Positions 7,387 to 16,547 of a stretch of DNA of 38,276 nt are shown one piece after another. Source of the stretch: JBBIMP01 sp037444305 (GTDB lineage Bacteria; Acidobacteriota; UBA6911); assembly GCA_037444305.1 (NCBI GenBank), contig JBBIMP010000046.1, positions 1 to 38,276 on the forward strand, in the 5' to 3' direction. A program made the translations under genes and the position numbers. The notes beneath the pieces are model-generated. The model was given only the letters and a program-made list of their open reading frames with translations. It ran no database searches and was not told where the DNA came from. The number at the start of each line of letters is the position of its first letter. Within the stretch, counting starts at the first letter, position 1.

Positions 7387-8503
7387 CTTTTTCTTCTCCT
7401 TTGGCCTTGCCTTCTCCCAGAATTGCCTTGGCCAGGTCGCGGATGTTTTCGTCCAGGTACTTGCAGGTCTTCTCGTAGGCAGCCACGATTTCCTCTTCCC
7501 TGCCGCCCATGCCGGCCGGATTCGGCACATTCCAGCTGAGCGCCACCGCCTTGGTGGGCGCCGGCGGGAAGGCCGCAAATCCCGCCCTCTCCGTCAGTCC
7601 GACAATCACCTGGTAGTGCTCCAGGTTGGGTATCTGCTCCAGGGATTTGGAAACATGCCGGGAAATGTCGATTCCCTTGCCTGCCAGGAATCCTATGGCG
7701 CGCAGATCGACGGGGCGTGGATCGACGCCCGCGCTGCTGAAATAGAGTTCGCTGATGTTGAGCGAATTGCCGATTCCCTCCGCCATCTGGCTGATGCAGG
7801 AGTTGTCGTCATCCACAAACAGAATTCGGAACACCTCCGTCCCCTTGTGCTTCATGTACTCTCCGGTGCACATGTAGAGGACTTCCTCGCAGATGTTTCT
7901 GGCCTGGTCGGAAACCCGTTCGAAGCGTCGCGCGATCATCATGAGCGGGATGAGGTCCTCCACCGGAATCCTTCCCTGGTGCCCTGCCCGCAGGAATTCC
8001 GAAATGATCGCATGGCAGACGTTGTCCACCCTGTCCTCGACGAGACTCGTCTCGCGCGCCAGCCGTGCATCCTGTCGGACAAACGACTGCACCGCATCGT
8101 GCACCATGGGAATGGACATGTTGGCGATCTCGGCAAAGCGGTCGCAGTATGGCCTGGATTCACTGTTGTCGATCAGGAGCAGATGACGCGCGATGTTTTC
8201 CGCATAATCGCCGATCCGTTCCAGCTCCGTATTTATCTTTATGGCGGCGTACACGAACCGCAGGTTCCCCGCCACCGGCTGCTGCCGGACGATGAACTCG
8301 AGACAGAGCCGGTCGATCTGCTTTTCCAGCTCGTCGATGTGCGTGTCCTGCAGGATCACCGAGTAAGCCAGTTGCCGGTTCGGGCCGTGCAGCGCCTGCA
8401 GGCAGAGCTTGAGCGCGTGCTCGGCCCGCTGCGCCATCTCGAGCACCTTCTCCACGATGAGGTTTATGTCACGCTGCAGACTCTGTTCCAGATGAGTGGT
8501 CAT
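7373..8503 (-). CDS. phoU: PhoU fused to a degenerate ArsC/LMW-phosphatase-like domain
   Basis: A 376-residue protein. Residues 1 to about 220 are a PhoU fold with both metal-binding repeats (ELERIGDYAENI near 93-104 and RRFERVSDQARNI near 192-204); PhoU couples Pst transport to phosphate-dependent gene control. Residues about 224-365 match the thioredoxin-coupled arsenate reductase / low-molecular-weight phosphatase fold, including SSAGVDP, GKGIDISRH and LSWNVPNPA. The catalytic loop, normally CTGNSCRSQMAEG, reads DDDNSCISQMAEG (231-243): the nucleophilic Cys is Asp and the anion-binding Arg is Ile. The two further redox cysteines of ArsC are also missing (VGLTERAGFAAFP). The domain is therefore likely a pseudoenzyme. 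It is the first gene of the pst operon; ATG 8503 has an AGGTG ribosome site. Confidence 0.88.
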   Translation of the reverse strand: MTTHLEQSLQRDINLIVEKVLEMAQRAEHALKLCLQALHGPNRQLAYSVILQDTHIDELEKQIDRLCLEFIVRQQPVAGNLRFVYAAIKINTELERIGDYAENIARHLLLIDNSESRPYCDRFAEIANMSIPMVHDAVQSFVRQDARLARETSLVEDRVDNVCHAIISEFLRAGHQGRIPVEDLIPLMMIARRFERVSDQARNICEEVLYMCTGEYMKHKGTEVFRILFVDDDNSCISQMAEGIGNSLNISELYFSSAGVDPRPVDLRAIGFLAGKGIDISRHVSKSLEQIPNLEHYQVIVGLTERAGFAAFPPAPTKAVALSWNVPNPAGMGGREEEIVAAYEKTCKYLDENIRDLAKAILGEGKAKGEEKDAES

Positions 8504-8550
8504 GGGCACCTGCTTTCGATTGGAGGATACCGCTCTCCTGTAACGCGCGG

Positions 8551-8568
8551 ATGACAGGAGTGTTACAA
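8551..8568 (-). promoter_or_regulatory. Candidate PHO box upstream of phoU-pst
   Basis: On the minus strand TTGTAACACTCCTGTCAT has the architecture of a PhoB box: two 7-base half-sites separated by 4 bases. The second half-site CTGTCAT matches the consensus perfectly and the first (TTGTAAC) matches 4 of 7. It lies 48 bp before the phoU start, the expected place for a phosphate-starvation operator. No PhoB/PhoR gene is in the window, so this rests on motif and context only. Confidence 0.35.
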
Positions 8569-8751
8569 AAGCGAGACATCGGCCGGGAGGGGCACGAACT
8601 AGGACCTGGTTCTGCCCGGTGGGCCAACGGAGCATCCCGAATCCGGCGCGCGCGTATTGCCAGGCATTATATTTCAGCCTGCTTCGCGAAAAAACATGGG
8701 CTGCCGCGGACGCACTTCGTATAAAGTTGGGAGATAACGTTCGGTTTTCCG

Positions 8752-9336
8752 ATGCTGGGCTTCGTGCTGGGCGCCGCTTTTGCCTCGGGGCTCAACCTTT
8801 ACGCCACCGTGGCCGTGCTTGGACTGATGCACCGTTACGAGGTGTTCCGGTTGCCGGCGTCGCTGGAAGTCCTGGCCCATCCCGCGGTCCTGGTCGTTGC
8901 GGGCGTGCTCTACCTCGTGGAATTCGCCGCGGCCAAGATCCCCTACCTGGACAGCATCTGGGATGCGATCCACACCTTCATCCGGCCTCCGGCCGCGGCC
9001 CTGCTGGCCTACGCCGCCGTCGGCGAGGTCCCGGAGGGATGGCGGCTGGCGGCAGCCTTGCTGGCGGGAACCGTGGCGCTGACGTCGCACGGCTTGAAAA
9101 CATCGGCGCGCGCGGCCTCCAACGTGAGCCCCGAGCCGGTTTCGAATTCCGTGCTCAGCATCGGCGAGGACGGGGCGGCGCTTTTTCTGGCATGGATGGC
9201 CGCGACGCACCCGCTGATCACCCTCGTGCTGGTGATCATCCTCGTGGCGTTGTCGGTCTGGCTGCTGCTGAAGCTCGCACGGTTGGCGAAGCTCGGCGCA
9301 CAGAGGATTGCGCGAAGGTTCCGGGCAGGCAGCTGA
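8752..9336 (+). CDS. DUF4126 domain membrane protein
   Basis: A 194-residue integral membrane protein of the DUF4126 family, whose function is unknown. It has about five hydrophobic segments and the family's opening pattern (GAAFASGLNLYATVAVLGL), a central segment with LTSHGLKTSARAASNVSPEP and a basic C-terminus. No strong ribosome site precedes the ATG. It is divergent from the pst operon, with 248 bp between the starts, and convergent with the SCP2-like gene. Confidence 0.85.
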   Translation: MLGFVLGAAFASGLNLYATVAVLGLMHRYEVFRLPASLEVLAHPAVLVVAGVLYLVEFAAAKIPYLDSIWDAIHTFIRPPAAALLAYAAVGEVPEGWRLAAALLAGTVALTSHGLKTSARAASNVSPEPVSNSVLSIGEDGAALFLAWMAATHPLITLVLVIILVALSVWLLLKLARLAKLGAQRIARRFRAGS

Positions 9337-9365
9337 ACGCAGCCCGCCTGCCGGCACGCATGCGC

Positions 9366-9707
9366 CTACATCCCGAACCAGTTCCTCATCTGCATGAGGA
9401 CGCTCATCGGGCCGTCCACCTTGAATTTGCCGGTCATGTACGCGAAGGTGCCGTCGATTTCCCCCTTCAGGATCTTCAGCCAGACCTCGGAGGCGCTCTT
9501 GATCGTTATCGTGGCTTTCTCCGCCTCGCCCTCCTCGACCGTGCACTTTCCATCGGCGATCCTCACCACCCAGCTTCCGGGCTCGTCCCCGCTGAAGCGG
9601 TATTGGATCGTCGCATTCACCCCCTCGGCCTTTTCCGGTATAAAGGCGGCGGGCGTCTGTTCCATCACTTCCCTCATCGTGCCGGGCAGCGGTTGTTTTT
9701 CGGACAT
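9366..9707 (-). CDS. SCP2 sterol-binding domain protein
   Basis: A 113-residue single-domain protein of the SCP2 / sterol carrier family, seen in the N-terminal MEQTPAAFIPEKAEGVNATIQYRF, the central ATITIKSASEVWLKILKGEID and the final TGKFKVDGPMSVLMQM. Such domains bind lipids or acyl chains in a hydrophobic tunnel; the bacterial ligand is usually unknown. ATG 9707 is preferred over 9713 because GGAG lies 6 bases before it. It is not clearly in an operon. Confidence 0.88.
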   Translation of the reverse strand: MSEKQPLPGTMREVMEQTPAAFIPEKAEGVNATIQYRFSGDEPGSWVVRIADGKCTVEEGEAEKATITIKSASEVWLKILKGEIDGTFAYMTGKFKVDGPMSVLMQMRNWFGM

Positions 9708-9856
9708 GGGCATCTCCGTGGGACAAGGATTGAAAGCGTGAAAAGGCCAGTGCCAGAATAGCAGAACCGTCCGAATCCGGCTACGCCGAAGGCTCTGCCT
9801 TGGCGCACTGGCGCCGGCAGGGGGGCGATGCCTGTTCCCCGTGGGGATAGACCGGC

Positions 9857-9911
9857 AAGAAAAAGAAGGAGGCCGCGAACTGCGCGCAGTGATGTGCGTT
9901 TCGCGGCCCCC
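9857..9911 (-). terminator. Rho-independent terminator of the TPR gene
   Basis: On the minus strand a GC-rich stem (9908-9900 pairing with 9879-9871, GGCCGCGAA with TTCGCGGCC), which can be extended with small mismatches, is followed by a T-rich tract TTCTTTTTCTT (9867-9857). It lies about 26 bp after the stop of the TPR gene. Confidence 0.7.
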
Positions 9912-9936
9912 TGGCACTCCAGGTTTGAACCTTCCT

Positions 9937-11463
9937 CTACGGCGAGCGCCGCTGGATTACCACCAGGACCGTCTTGGCGTTTTCCAGCTTCGCTTCGTCC
10001 TTGCCCAGCTTCAGGTATTGGTTGAGCAGTTCCTTGGCGCGCTTGTCGTTGGTCTTGGCGTAGTAGAGCAGCATGCCGAGTTCGAAGTGGGCGTCGGCAT
10101 GGTTGGGATTCACCGCGAGCGCCCGCTCGAAGGCCAGCTGCGCCACATCGGTGTTGCCCTGCTGGCTCTGCTCGCGTCCGAGGTTGAACAGGGTCTGGTC
10201 CGCGGCCGCCCCGGCCGTCCCGCCCTGGGCGTAAAGCTCGAGCGCTTCGTTGTATTTCTTCTGGCTCATGTAGTACTGCGCCAGCGCCTTCCTGTGATCG
10301 GCGTTTTCCGGCGCGAACTCGATCGCTTTCTTGAAGGCGGCCTCGGCCGCGGCGTCATTCTTCAGCGAGGCGTTCGCCCGGGCGATGAACGAGTACACCA
10401 CCGCCTTGCTCCGGTCCGGGACCATCGGCATGGCTTCCTCGTATTTCTGGAGCGCTCCTTGGATGTTCCCCTCCTTGTGGAGTTTTTCGCCCGCTTCGAG
10501 GATCGTTCTCGCCTGCATGAGCAGCTCGTTCTCCTTGTAATCGGCGATCTGCTGCTTGAGGTCGGTGTAGGCCCGCTCGGTCGGCTTCAATTCGATGGCC
10601 TTGTCGATCGAGCCGGCGGCTTCGTCATACCGCTTGGCATTCGCCTGGGCCAGCGCGATGTTGTAGTAGGTGTCCGGGTCGTCCGGGAAGCTCTTGAGGC
10701 TTTCGTTGTACTTGGCGATGGCCTCCTCGAACCGCTTTTCGGCCAGGTCCGCGCTGGCCTCGGCGCGCAGCTTGAGGCCCGGCACCCTGGGGATGAGGTC
10801 AAGCAGCCTGGCGTGCAGCTGATCGTAGCTGTTCTCGGTGCCCGGATCCCGGGAACGCATGAACTCCTTCAGGCCGGCAGTGAGCCGTTCCGCCCGGCGG
10901 AGCGAAGCCTCCGCCTCGTCCCATTTCTGCCCCTGGAGGTAGGTGATAGCCAGGTTGAAGTGGGTCTCCGGATTCGACGGGTTGAGGCTGATCGACACCC
11001 GCAGCTTGTTTTCGGCATCGTCGAAATTACCGCTGCGCAACGCTTCCACCCCTTCGTTGAGGGCTTCGAACGCCTGCCGGCCCACCTGCTGGTTTTCGAA
11101 ATATAGCTGGCGCTCGGTGGGACCGGGCTCGAACTGGAGCTTCACGGTTTCCTTCGCAGCGCCCTTTATCAGGATGAACTCGTAGAACGCCGGGGCAAAG
11201 CCCTCCTTGCGCGCCAGTGCACGGTAAACGCCGTCCTCTACCTTGTCGAAGCGCGCGACACCGCGCGCATCCGATTTCTTGTCTTTCCACTTGGGATCAC
11301 CCAGCTTCTGAACCTGAACCTTGATGCCGGACATCGGTTTTCCCGCCGTATCCACGCAGTGGACCTCTATTTGGCCACCTGCGGCTGCAAACGCAGCCGT
11401 CGAAAGCAGCAGAGCTGCCGCGGCGATCACTGCCGCAAATAAATTCCTGCGAAGTTTTTTCAT
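9937..11463 (-). CDS. Exported TPR protein with N-terminal carboxypeptidase-regulatory-like domain
   Basis: A 508-residue protein. Residues 1-27 form a signal peptide ending AFAAAG. Residues about 30-115 resemble a carboxypeptidase-regulatory/Cna-B-like beta-sandwich (IEVHCVDTAGKPMSGIKVQV). The rest is a series of tetratricopeptide repeats, with clear TPR patterns such as NPSNPETHFNLAITYLQGQ, FPDDPDTYYNIALAQANAK and NPNHADAHFELGMLLYYAK. TPR arrays serve as protein-docking scaffolds; the partner is unknown. It is probably periplasmic. It appears monocistronic, with its own terminator. Confidence 0.85.
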   Translation of the reverse strand: MKKLRRNLFAAVIAAAALLLSTAAFAAAGGQIEVHCVDTAGKPMSGIKVQVQKLGDPKWKDKKSDARGVARFDKVEDGVYRALARKEGFAPAFYEFILIKGAAKETVKLQFEPGPTERQLYFENQQVGRQAFEALNEGVEALRSGNFDDAENKLRVSISLNPSNPETHFNLAITYLQGQKWDEAEASLRRAERLTAGLKEFMRSRDPGTENSYDQLHARLLDLIPRVPGLKLRAEASADLAEKRFEEAIAKYNESLKSFPDDPDTYYNIALAQANAKRYDEAAGSIDKAIELKPTERAYTDLKQQIADYKENELLMQARTILEAGEKLHKEGNIQGALQKYEEAMPMVPDRSKAVVYSFIARANASLKNDAAAEAAFKKAIEFAPENADHRKALAQYYMSQKKYNEALELYAQGGTAGAAADQTLFNLGREQSQQGNTDVAQLAFERALAVNPNHADAHFELGMLLYYAKTNDKRAKELLNQYLKLGKDEAKLENAKTVLVVIQRRSP

Positions 11464-11627
11464 TGGAACACTTTCCGTTAGTTATTGTTGTTCGGGGCCC
11501 TCAGCCTCCTGCCGCCTTCGGGATTACTTAGAAACTTCCAATCCAAAGAGGGCATATTATGTCACAGGACCACGGCACGGCCAAAAATAAGATTGATCAG
11601 CGTGCGCGGTGATTGTTTCACGATTTC

Positions 11628-11879
11628 TCATTGGGGCCCCCGGTGACTGCGGCGGATAGAAAAGGCGCCGGCAACGCCCAGTATGACGCCCGCCGGCGAA
11701 AGCCAGGTCAGATGCTTGCTGATGGTGGTTTTCCTGCTCAGCACTTTGCCGGACTCTTGGGCAAATGGATCCCGCGGCACAAGCAGAGTTGGCGATCCTC
11801 TCCGGGTGAACCCAAGAGATCTCCAATCACGAGCAGCACCCGCATTTTGAGTACCGCGAGAAGAAGGGTTCCCTAGGGC
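11628..11879 (-). pseudogene. Possible gene remnant encoding a single C-terminal membrane helix
   Basis: Downstream of and in the same frame as the methyltransferase gene, the minus strand stays open from just after the TAG (11882-11880) to a TGA at 11630-11628. The last part reads like a real protein tail: VPRDPFAQESGKVLSRKTT followed by a hydrophobic helix (HLTWLSPAGVILGVAGAFSI) and a basic end RRSHRGPQ. No good start codon or ribosome site is seen. It may be the tail of a decayed gene or chance. I do not recognise the family. Confidence 0.25.
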
Positions 11880-12479
11880 CTAGGGACGGAACTGGCCGTC
11901 GATCTTCCACAGATAGATCGTCCGGCTCAAGCCGTCGTGGTCCAGGATCGTCTCCACCTTCAACGGCTCCCAGTCATCCATATCGAATGCGTGGGATACC
12001 ACCCGGGAACCGGGGCGCAGCTGGCTGGTGAGCCTGGGCCTCAGTTTGAGGTTCGATTCGGGAAGAAGGTAGATCGTCACCACGCTCGCCGGCGAGAGAT
12101 CCACATCCATGACATCCTGCTGCACAAAGTTCACCAGGTGTTCCACTCCGGCCGCCTTGGCGTTCGCCCGCGACTCGTTGATCCGATCCTGGTCGATGTC
12201 ATACCCGGTTCCCCTGGCGCCATACTTTCTGGCGGCGCTGATCACGATCCTGCCATCCCCGCAACCCAGGTCATACAGCACATCCTTGCCCGTAACCTCA
12301 CCCATTTCGAGCATGCGGTCCACCACTGCCTGGGGCGTCGGGACGTAAGGCGCCAGGCTGTTCGGGGGAAATCCCGGCCAATTCTGCAGCGCCCTTGCGC
12401 CAGGCAGTAGCGACTCCGAAACCGGGGATGCCAGTAAAACGATGGTCAGGCAAGCCAGAAAAAGCAACTTCGCCCTCAT
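11880..12479 (-). CDS. Exported class I SAM-dependent methyltransferase-like protein
   Basis: A 199-residue protein with a hydrophobic signal-like N-terminus (residues 1-32, LLFLACLTIVLLASP) followed by a Rossmann methyltransferase domain: APYVPTPQAVVDRMLEM, motif I LYDLGCGDGRIVI, motif II acidic GYDIDQDRI and VNFVQQDVMDVDL. The glycine-rich SAM loop looks intact. A signal peptide on a SAM-dependent enzyme is odd because SAM is cytosolic; the segment may be an anchor with the domain inside the cell. The ATG at 12479 has a strong GGAGGAAG ribosome site. The open frame continues upstream through the tRNA-Leu gene only by chance. Confidence 0.8.
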   Translation of the reverse strand: MRAKLLFLACLTIVLLASPVSESLLPGARALQNWPGFPPNSLAPYVPTPQAVVDRMLEMGEVTGKDVLYDLGCGDGRIVISAARKYGARGTGYDIDQDRINESRANAKAAGVEHLVNFVQQDVMDVDLSPASVVTIYLLPESNLKLRPRLTSQLRPGSRVVSHAFDMDDWEPLKVETILDHDGLSRTIYLWKIDGQFRP

Positions 12480-12668
12480 TTTCTTCCTCCGTGCATTAGA
12501 TCCCCCGCCTGCCGCTGGCTGCGGACGGGGGAGCGATCCTGCGAAACAATAGCACAGTGCGTTTATACTAAGGTATTCCTCATCACAAGCCGCTGCGGGC
12601 GATCCCGCCGGGGGTGGGAGAGGGGGGTCTTGCGGTAGTCTGGATTGCAGGGATTGGAACGCGATGCT

Positions 12669-12753
<85 letters not shown>

Positions 12754-12830
12754 ACTGGAAAAGTTCGACCTGGCCGGCGTAGTCGGGCGGCCTCGTCCTT
12801 GAGGGGACCGCTCCGGGGCCGGCCGTCGGC

Positions 12831-13274
12831 CTATGGGTTTTGTTTCGGCGGAGCCGGGGGCTTCTCCCCGCCTTCGCTCTTCACGGGAGGAGGCGCCGCC
12901 TGCTGCTTGGCCTCTGCCTCCTGCTGCATTTTCCTGATCTCCTCCGGCGTGGGGGGGACAGCCTGCGGCTGCGCCTGGCCCGGAACCTTGGAGACCGGCG
13001 CCGCCTTTGACTTGCCCGAATCCAGCACCGACGCGCCGGAATCTTTTTTCACGATGCCCGAGAGCGAGATGCTCGTGATCATGAATACGACAGCGGCGAT
13101 CGTGGTCAGCTTGGAGAGGAACGATGCCGGGCCCCGGCTGCCGAATGCGGTCTGGGTCCCGCCTCCGCCGAAAGCTCCTGCCAGGTCCGCGCTCTTTCCC
13201 GATTGAAGCAGCACGACCAGGATGACGATCACGCAGACGATGACGTGGAGCAAAAGTAAAATATAGTAAAGCAT
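12831..13274 (-). CDS. secG: Protein translocase subunit SecG
   Basis: A 147-residue SecG, an accessory membrane subunit of the SecYEG channel. The first helix (YILLLLHVIVCVIVILVVLL), the conserved cytosolic loop QSGKSADLAGAFGGGGTQTAFGSRG and the second helix (LTTIAAVVFMITSISLS) are all present. The tail after residue 80 is long and rich in Pro, Ala, Lys and Gln, longer than in typical SecG (about 75-110 residues). It starts 4 bp after tpiA ends. Confidence 0.93.
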   Translation of the reverse strand: MLYYILLLLHVIVCVIVILVVLLQSGKSADLAGAFGGGGTQTAFGSRGPASFLSKLTTIAAVVFMITSISLSGIVKKDSGASVLDSGKSKAAPVSKVPGQAQPQAVPPTPEEIRKMQQEAEAKQQAAPPPVKSEGGEKPPAPPKQNP

Positions 13275-13278
13275 TTCT

Positions 13279-14058
<780 letters not shown>

Positions 14059-14071
14059 GATCCGTTCCTCT

Positions 14072-15271
14072 CTAATCCTTCCTTTTATCGGTCAGGGCGG
14101 CCACGCCGGGAAGCACATCTCCTGCGAGAAACTCCAGCGAGGCGCCGCCGCCGGTGGAAATATGGGAGATGCGCTCCTGCAGTCCCGCCTGGGCGATGGC
14201 GGCTGCCGAGTCCCCGCCGCCGATGACAGAAAGAGCTCCCGAGTCGGCCACTGCTTTTGCCACCTCGAAGGTTCCGACGGCAAAGGCAGCCCGCTCGAAC
14301 ACGCCCATCGGCCCATTCCAGACGATTGTTCTGGCGCGGCGCACGATCCGGGAGTATTCGGCGACCGTCCGGGGGCCGAGGTCGAAGCCTGCCTGGTCCT
14401 CCGGAATCTCGCCAATCCCGACGGCGCTGGCCGCCGCCTCCTGATCGATGCCCGGACTGACGACGACGTCCACCGGCAGGAGGATTCTCGACTCTCCGTC
14501 CGGAAGTGCGGCCCGGTCAAGCAGGTCCCGCGCGAGTTCAAGCTTGTCCTCCTCGCACAGCGACCGTCCGACGCCTTTGCCCTGAGCCCGCAGGAAGGTA
14601 AACATCATCGCCCCGCCGATGAGCAGGCGATCCACCTTCTGCAGGAGGTTTTCGATCACCTGAATCTTGTCGGAGATCTTGGCTCCCCCGAGGATGGCCA
14701 CAAACGGCCGCTCCGGGTCTTTCAGGACCCCTCCCAGATACCGGAGCTCCCGCTCCATCAGGAATCCGGCAGCGGCGGCCTCGACATGGTGCGTGATCCC
14801 CTCGGTAGAGGCGTGAGCCCGATGGGCGGTGCCGAAGGCATCGTTCACGTAGAGCGGCGCCAGGTGACCCAGCTTCCTGGCAAAGTGCGGCTCGTTCGCC
14901 TCCTCCTCGGCGTGGAAGCGCAGGTTCTCGAGCAGGAGCACGTCTCCGGGAGCGGCGGCGGCGGCGGCGTTTTCCACCACGGGCCCGACGCACTCCGGCA
15001 CGAATCGGACCTCGCGCCCGAGCAGGTCGGAAAGGCGGCGGGCGACCGGGGCGAGCGTATAATCGGGATTGGCTTTGCCCTTGGGGCGGCCGAGATGCGA
15101 CGCAAGAATCACGGCTGCCCCCTTTTCCACCGCGTAGTGGATTGTGGGGAGGGCGGCGCGGATGCGCAGGTCGTCGCCCACCTCCATGTTTTTGACAGGC
15201 ACGTTGAAATCCACGCGCACGAACACGCGCCGGCCCTTTAGCTCCAAATCAACAATAGTCAGCTTGTTCAT
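14072..15271 (-). CDS. pgk: Phosphoglycerate kinase
   Basis: A 399-residue enzyme transferring phosphate from 1,3-bisphosphoglycerate to ADP. Diagnostic segments include RVFVRVDFNVPV, LASHLGRPKG, LLLENLRFH, FVAILGGAKISDK, VWNGPMGVFE and the C-terminal GGGDSAAA and STGGGASLEFLAG nucleotide-site motifs. The start at 15271 gives the usual MNKLTIVDLELKG N-terminus; an upstream in-frame ATG at 15292 is less likely. It lies about 90 bp after gap. Confidence 0.97.
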   Translation of the reverse strand: MNKLTIVDLELKGRRVFVRVDFNVPVKNMEVGDDLRIRAALPTIHYAVEKGAAVILASHLGRPKGKANPDYTLAPVARRLSDLLGREVRFVPECVGPVVENAAAAAAPGDVLLLENLRFHAEEEANEPHFARKLGHLAPLYVNDAFGTAHRAHASTEGITHHVEAAAAGFLMERELRYLGGVLKDPERPFVAILGGAKISDKIQVIENLLQKVDRLLIGGAMMFTFLRAQGKGVGRSLCEEDKLELARDLLDRAALPDGESRILLPVDVVVSPGIDQEAAASAVGIGEIPEDQAGFDLGPRTVAEYSRIVRRARTIVWNGPMGVFERAAFAVGTFEVAKAVADSGALSVIGGGDSAAAIAQAGLQERISHISTGGGASLEFLAGDVLPGVAALTDKRKD

Positions 15272-15362
15272 CGGTTTCTGCCTGAGGTTCATCCGCGGAC
15301 TCCAGCTGCGACCGCGGAGCGGGTTGCACATTCTCCGGATTGCGGTGGCGCTGCCGGGCGCT

Positions 15363-16364
15363 CTAGAGCCGGGAGCCGACGTACTTGATGAGATCCGCCA
15401 TTCGGCAGGAATATCCCCACTCGTTGTCATACCAGGCAAGAGTCTTCACCAGGCTGCCGTTGACCTTGGTCTCCAGACCGTCCACGCACGACGAAAGCGG
15501 GCTGCGCATGAAATCGGTCGAAACCAGCGGTTCCTCGGTGTAGCCCAGGATGCCCTTCATGGAGCCCTCGGCGGCCTTTTTCAGAGCGGCGTTGACTTCC
15601 TGGGCGGAGGTCTTCGCGCGGACATTCACGACCAGGTCCACGAGGGAGACATTGGGGGTGGGCACCCGGATGGCGATCCCGTCGAGTTTTCCCGAGAGGT
15701 TCGGCAGCACCAACCCGATGGCCTTGGCCGCCCCGGTGGAACTCGGCACCAGGTTGATCGCGGCCGCACGTGCCCGCCGGAGATCCTTGTGCCAGAGATC
15801 GAGCAGGTTCTGGTCGTTGGTGTAGCTGTGGATCGTGGTCATGAAGCCGTTCTCGATGCCGAAGCTTTCATCCAGCACCTTCGCCACCGGGGCCAGGCAG
15901 TTGGTGGTGCAGGAAGCGTTGGATATGATGTGGTGCGCGGCCGGGTCGTAACCGCCGATGTTGACACCCATGCAAAAGGTTCCGTCGACGTTTTTCCCCG
16001 GGGCGGAAATGATCACCTTCTTTACCGTACCTCTCAGGTGTGCCTTGGCCTTCTCCGCTTCCGTGAAGATGCCGGTCGATTCGACCACCACCTGCGCCCC
16101 GAGCGAACTCCAGTCCAACTGGCCGGGATCGCGCTCGGAGAAAACCTTGATCGGTTTTCCCTGCACGAACATCGCATCCCCTTTCAATTCCACGCTGCCG
16201 TGGTAGGGCCCCAGCACGGAGTCATATTTTAGGAGGTGTGTCAGGATCTCGGGCTTGGTGAGATCGTTGATCGCAACGAACTCCAGTTCGTTGTCCTGCG
16301 CGGTGCAGCGAATGATGTTCCTGCCGATGCGTCCGAATCCGTTGATGGCAACCTTGATGGGCAT
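15363..16364 (-). CDS. gap: Glyceraldehyde-3-phosphate dehydrogenase, type I
   Basis: A 333-residue enzyme of glycolysis. The NAD-binding motif INGFGRIGR is at the N-terminus and D34 (AINDL) argues for NAD rather than NADP. The catalytic C152 lies in SNASCTTNCLAP and H179 in TTIHSYT. The C-terminal WYDNEWGYSCRM is complete. The ATG has a strong AGGAGG site, and a candidate promoter lies about 50 bp upstream. It is the first gene of gap-pgk-tpiA-secG-tRNA-Leu. Confidence 0.97.
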   Translation of the reverse strand: MPIKVAINGFGRIGRNIIRCTAQDNELEFVAINDLTKPEILTHLLKYDSVLGPYHGSVELKGDAMFVQGKPIKVFSERDPGQLDWSSLGAQVVVESTGIFTEAEKAKAHLRGTVKKVIISAPGKNVDGTFCMGVNIGGYDPAAHHIISNASCTTNCLAPVAKVLDESFGIENGFMTTIHSYTNDQNLLDLWHKDLRRARAAAINLVPSSTGAAKAIGLVLPNLSGKLDGIAIRVPTPNVSLVDLVVNVRAKTSAQEVNAALKKAAEGSMKGILGYTEEPLVSTDFMRSPLSSCVDGLETKVNGSLVKTLAWYDNEWGYSCRMADLIKYVGSRL

Positions 16365-16410
16365 TGAATATTCCTCCTGCGATTGAATTCAGTCCGGGAT
16401 AACGGCGGTA

Positions 16411-16439
16411 ATTCTATCCGATAGAGCCTCTGTCCGCAA
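16411..16439 (-). promoter_or_regulatory. Candidate sigma-70 promoter for gap
   Basis: On the minus strand TTGCGG (16439-16434) and TAGAAT (16416-16411, 5 of 6 to TATAAT) are separated by 17 bp. The start of transcription would fall about 40 bp before the gap ATG. Motif-based only. Confidence 0.45.
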
Positions 16440-16547
16440 ATCGCCCGAAAGAGCGAGGAAAGATGTCTTTTTCACGCGCACGCCCCGGGCGCACCCATCC
16501 CGGGCGGTTTCCGGGCGCGCCGAGCGTCCGGCTGTCTCCAAAGAAGG

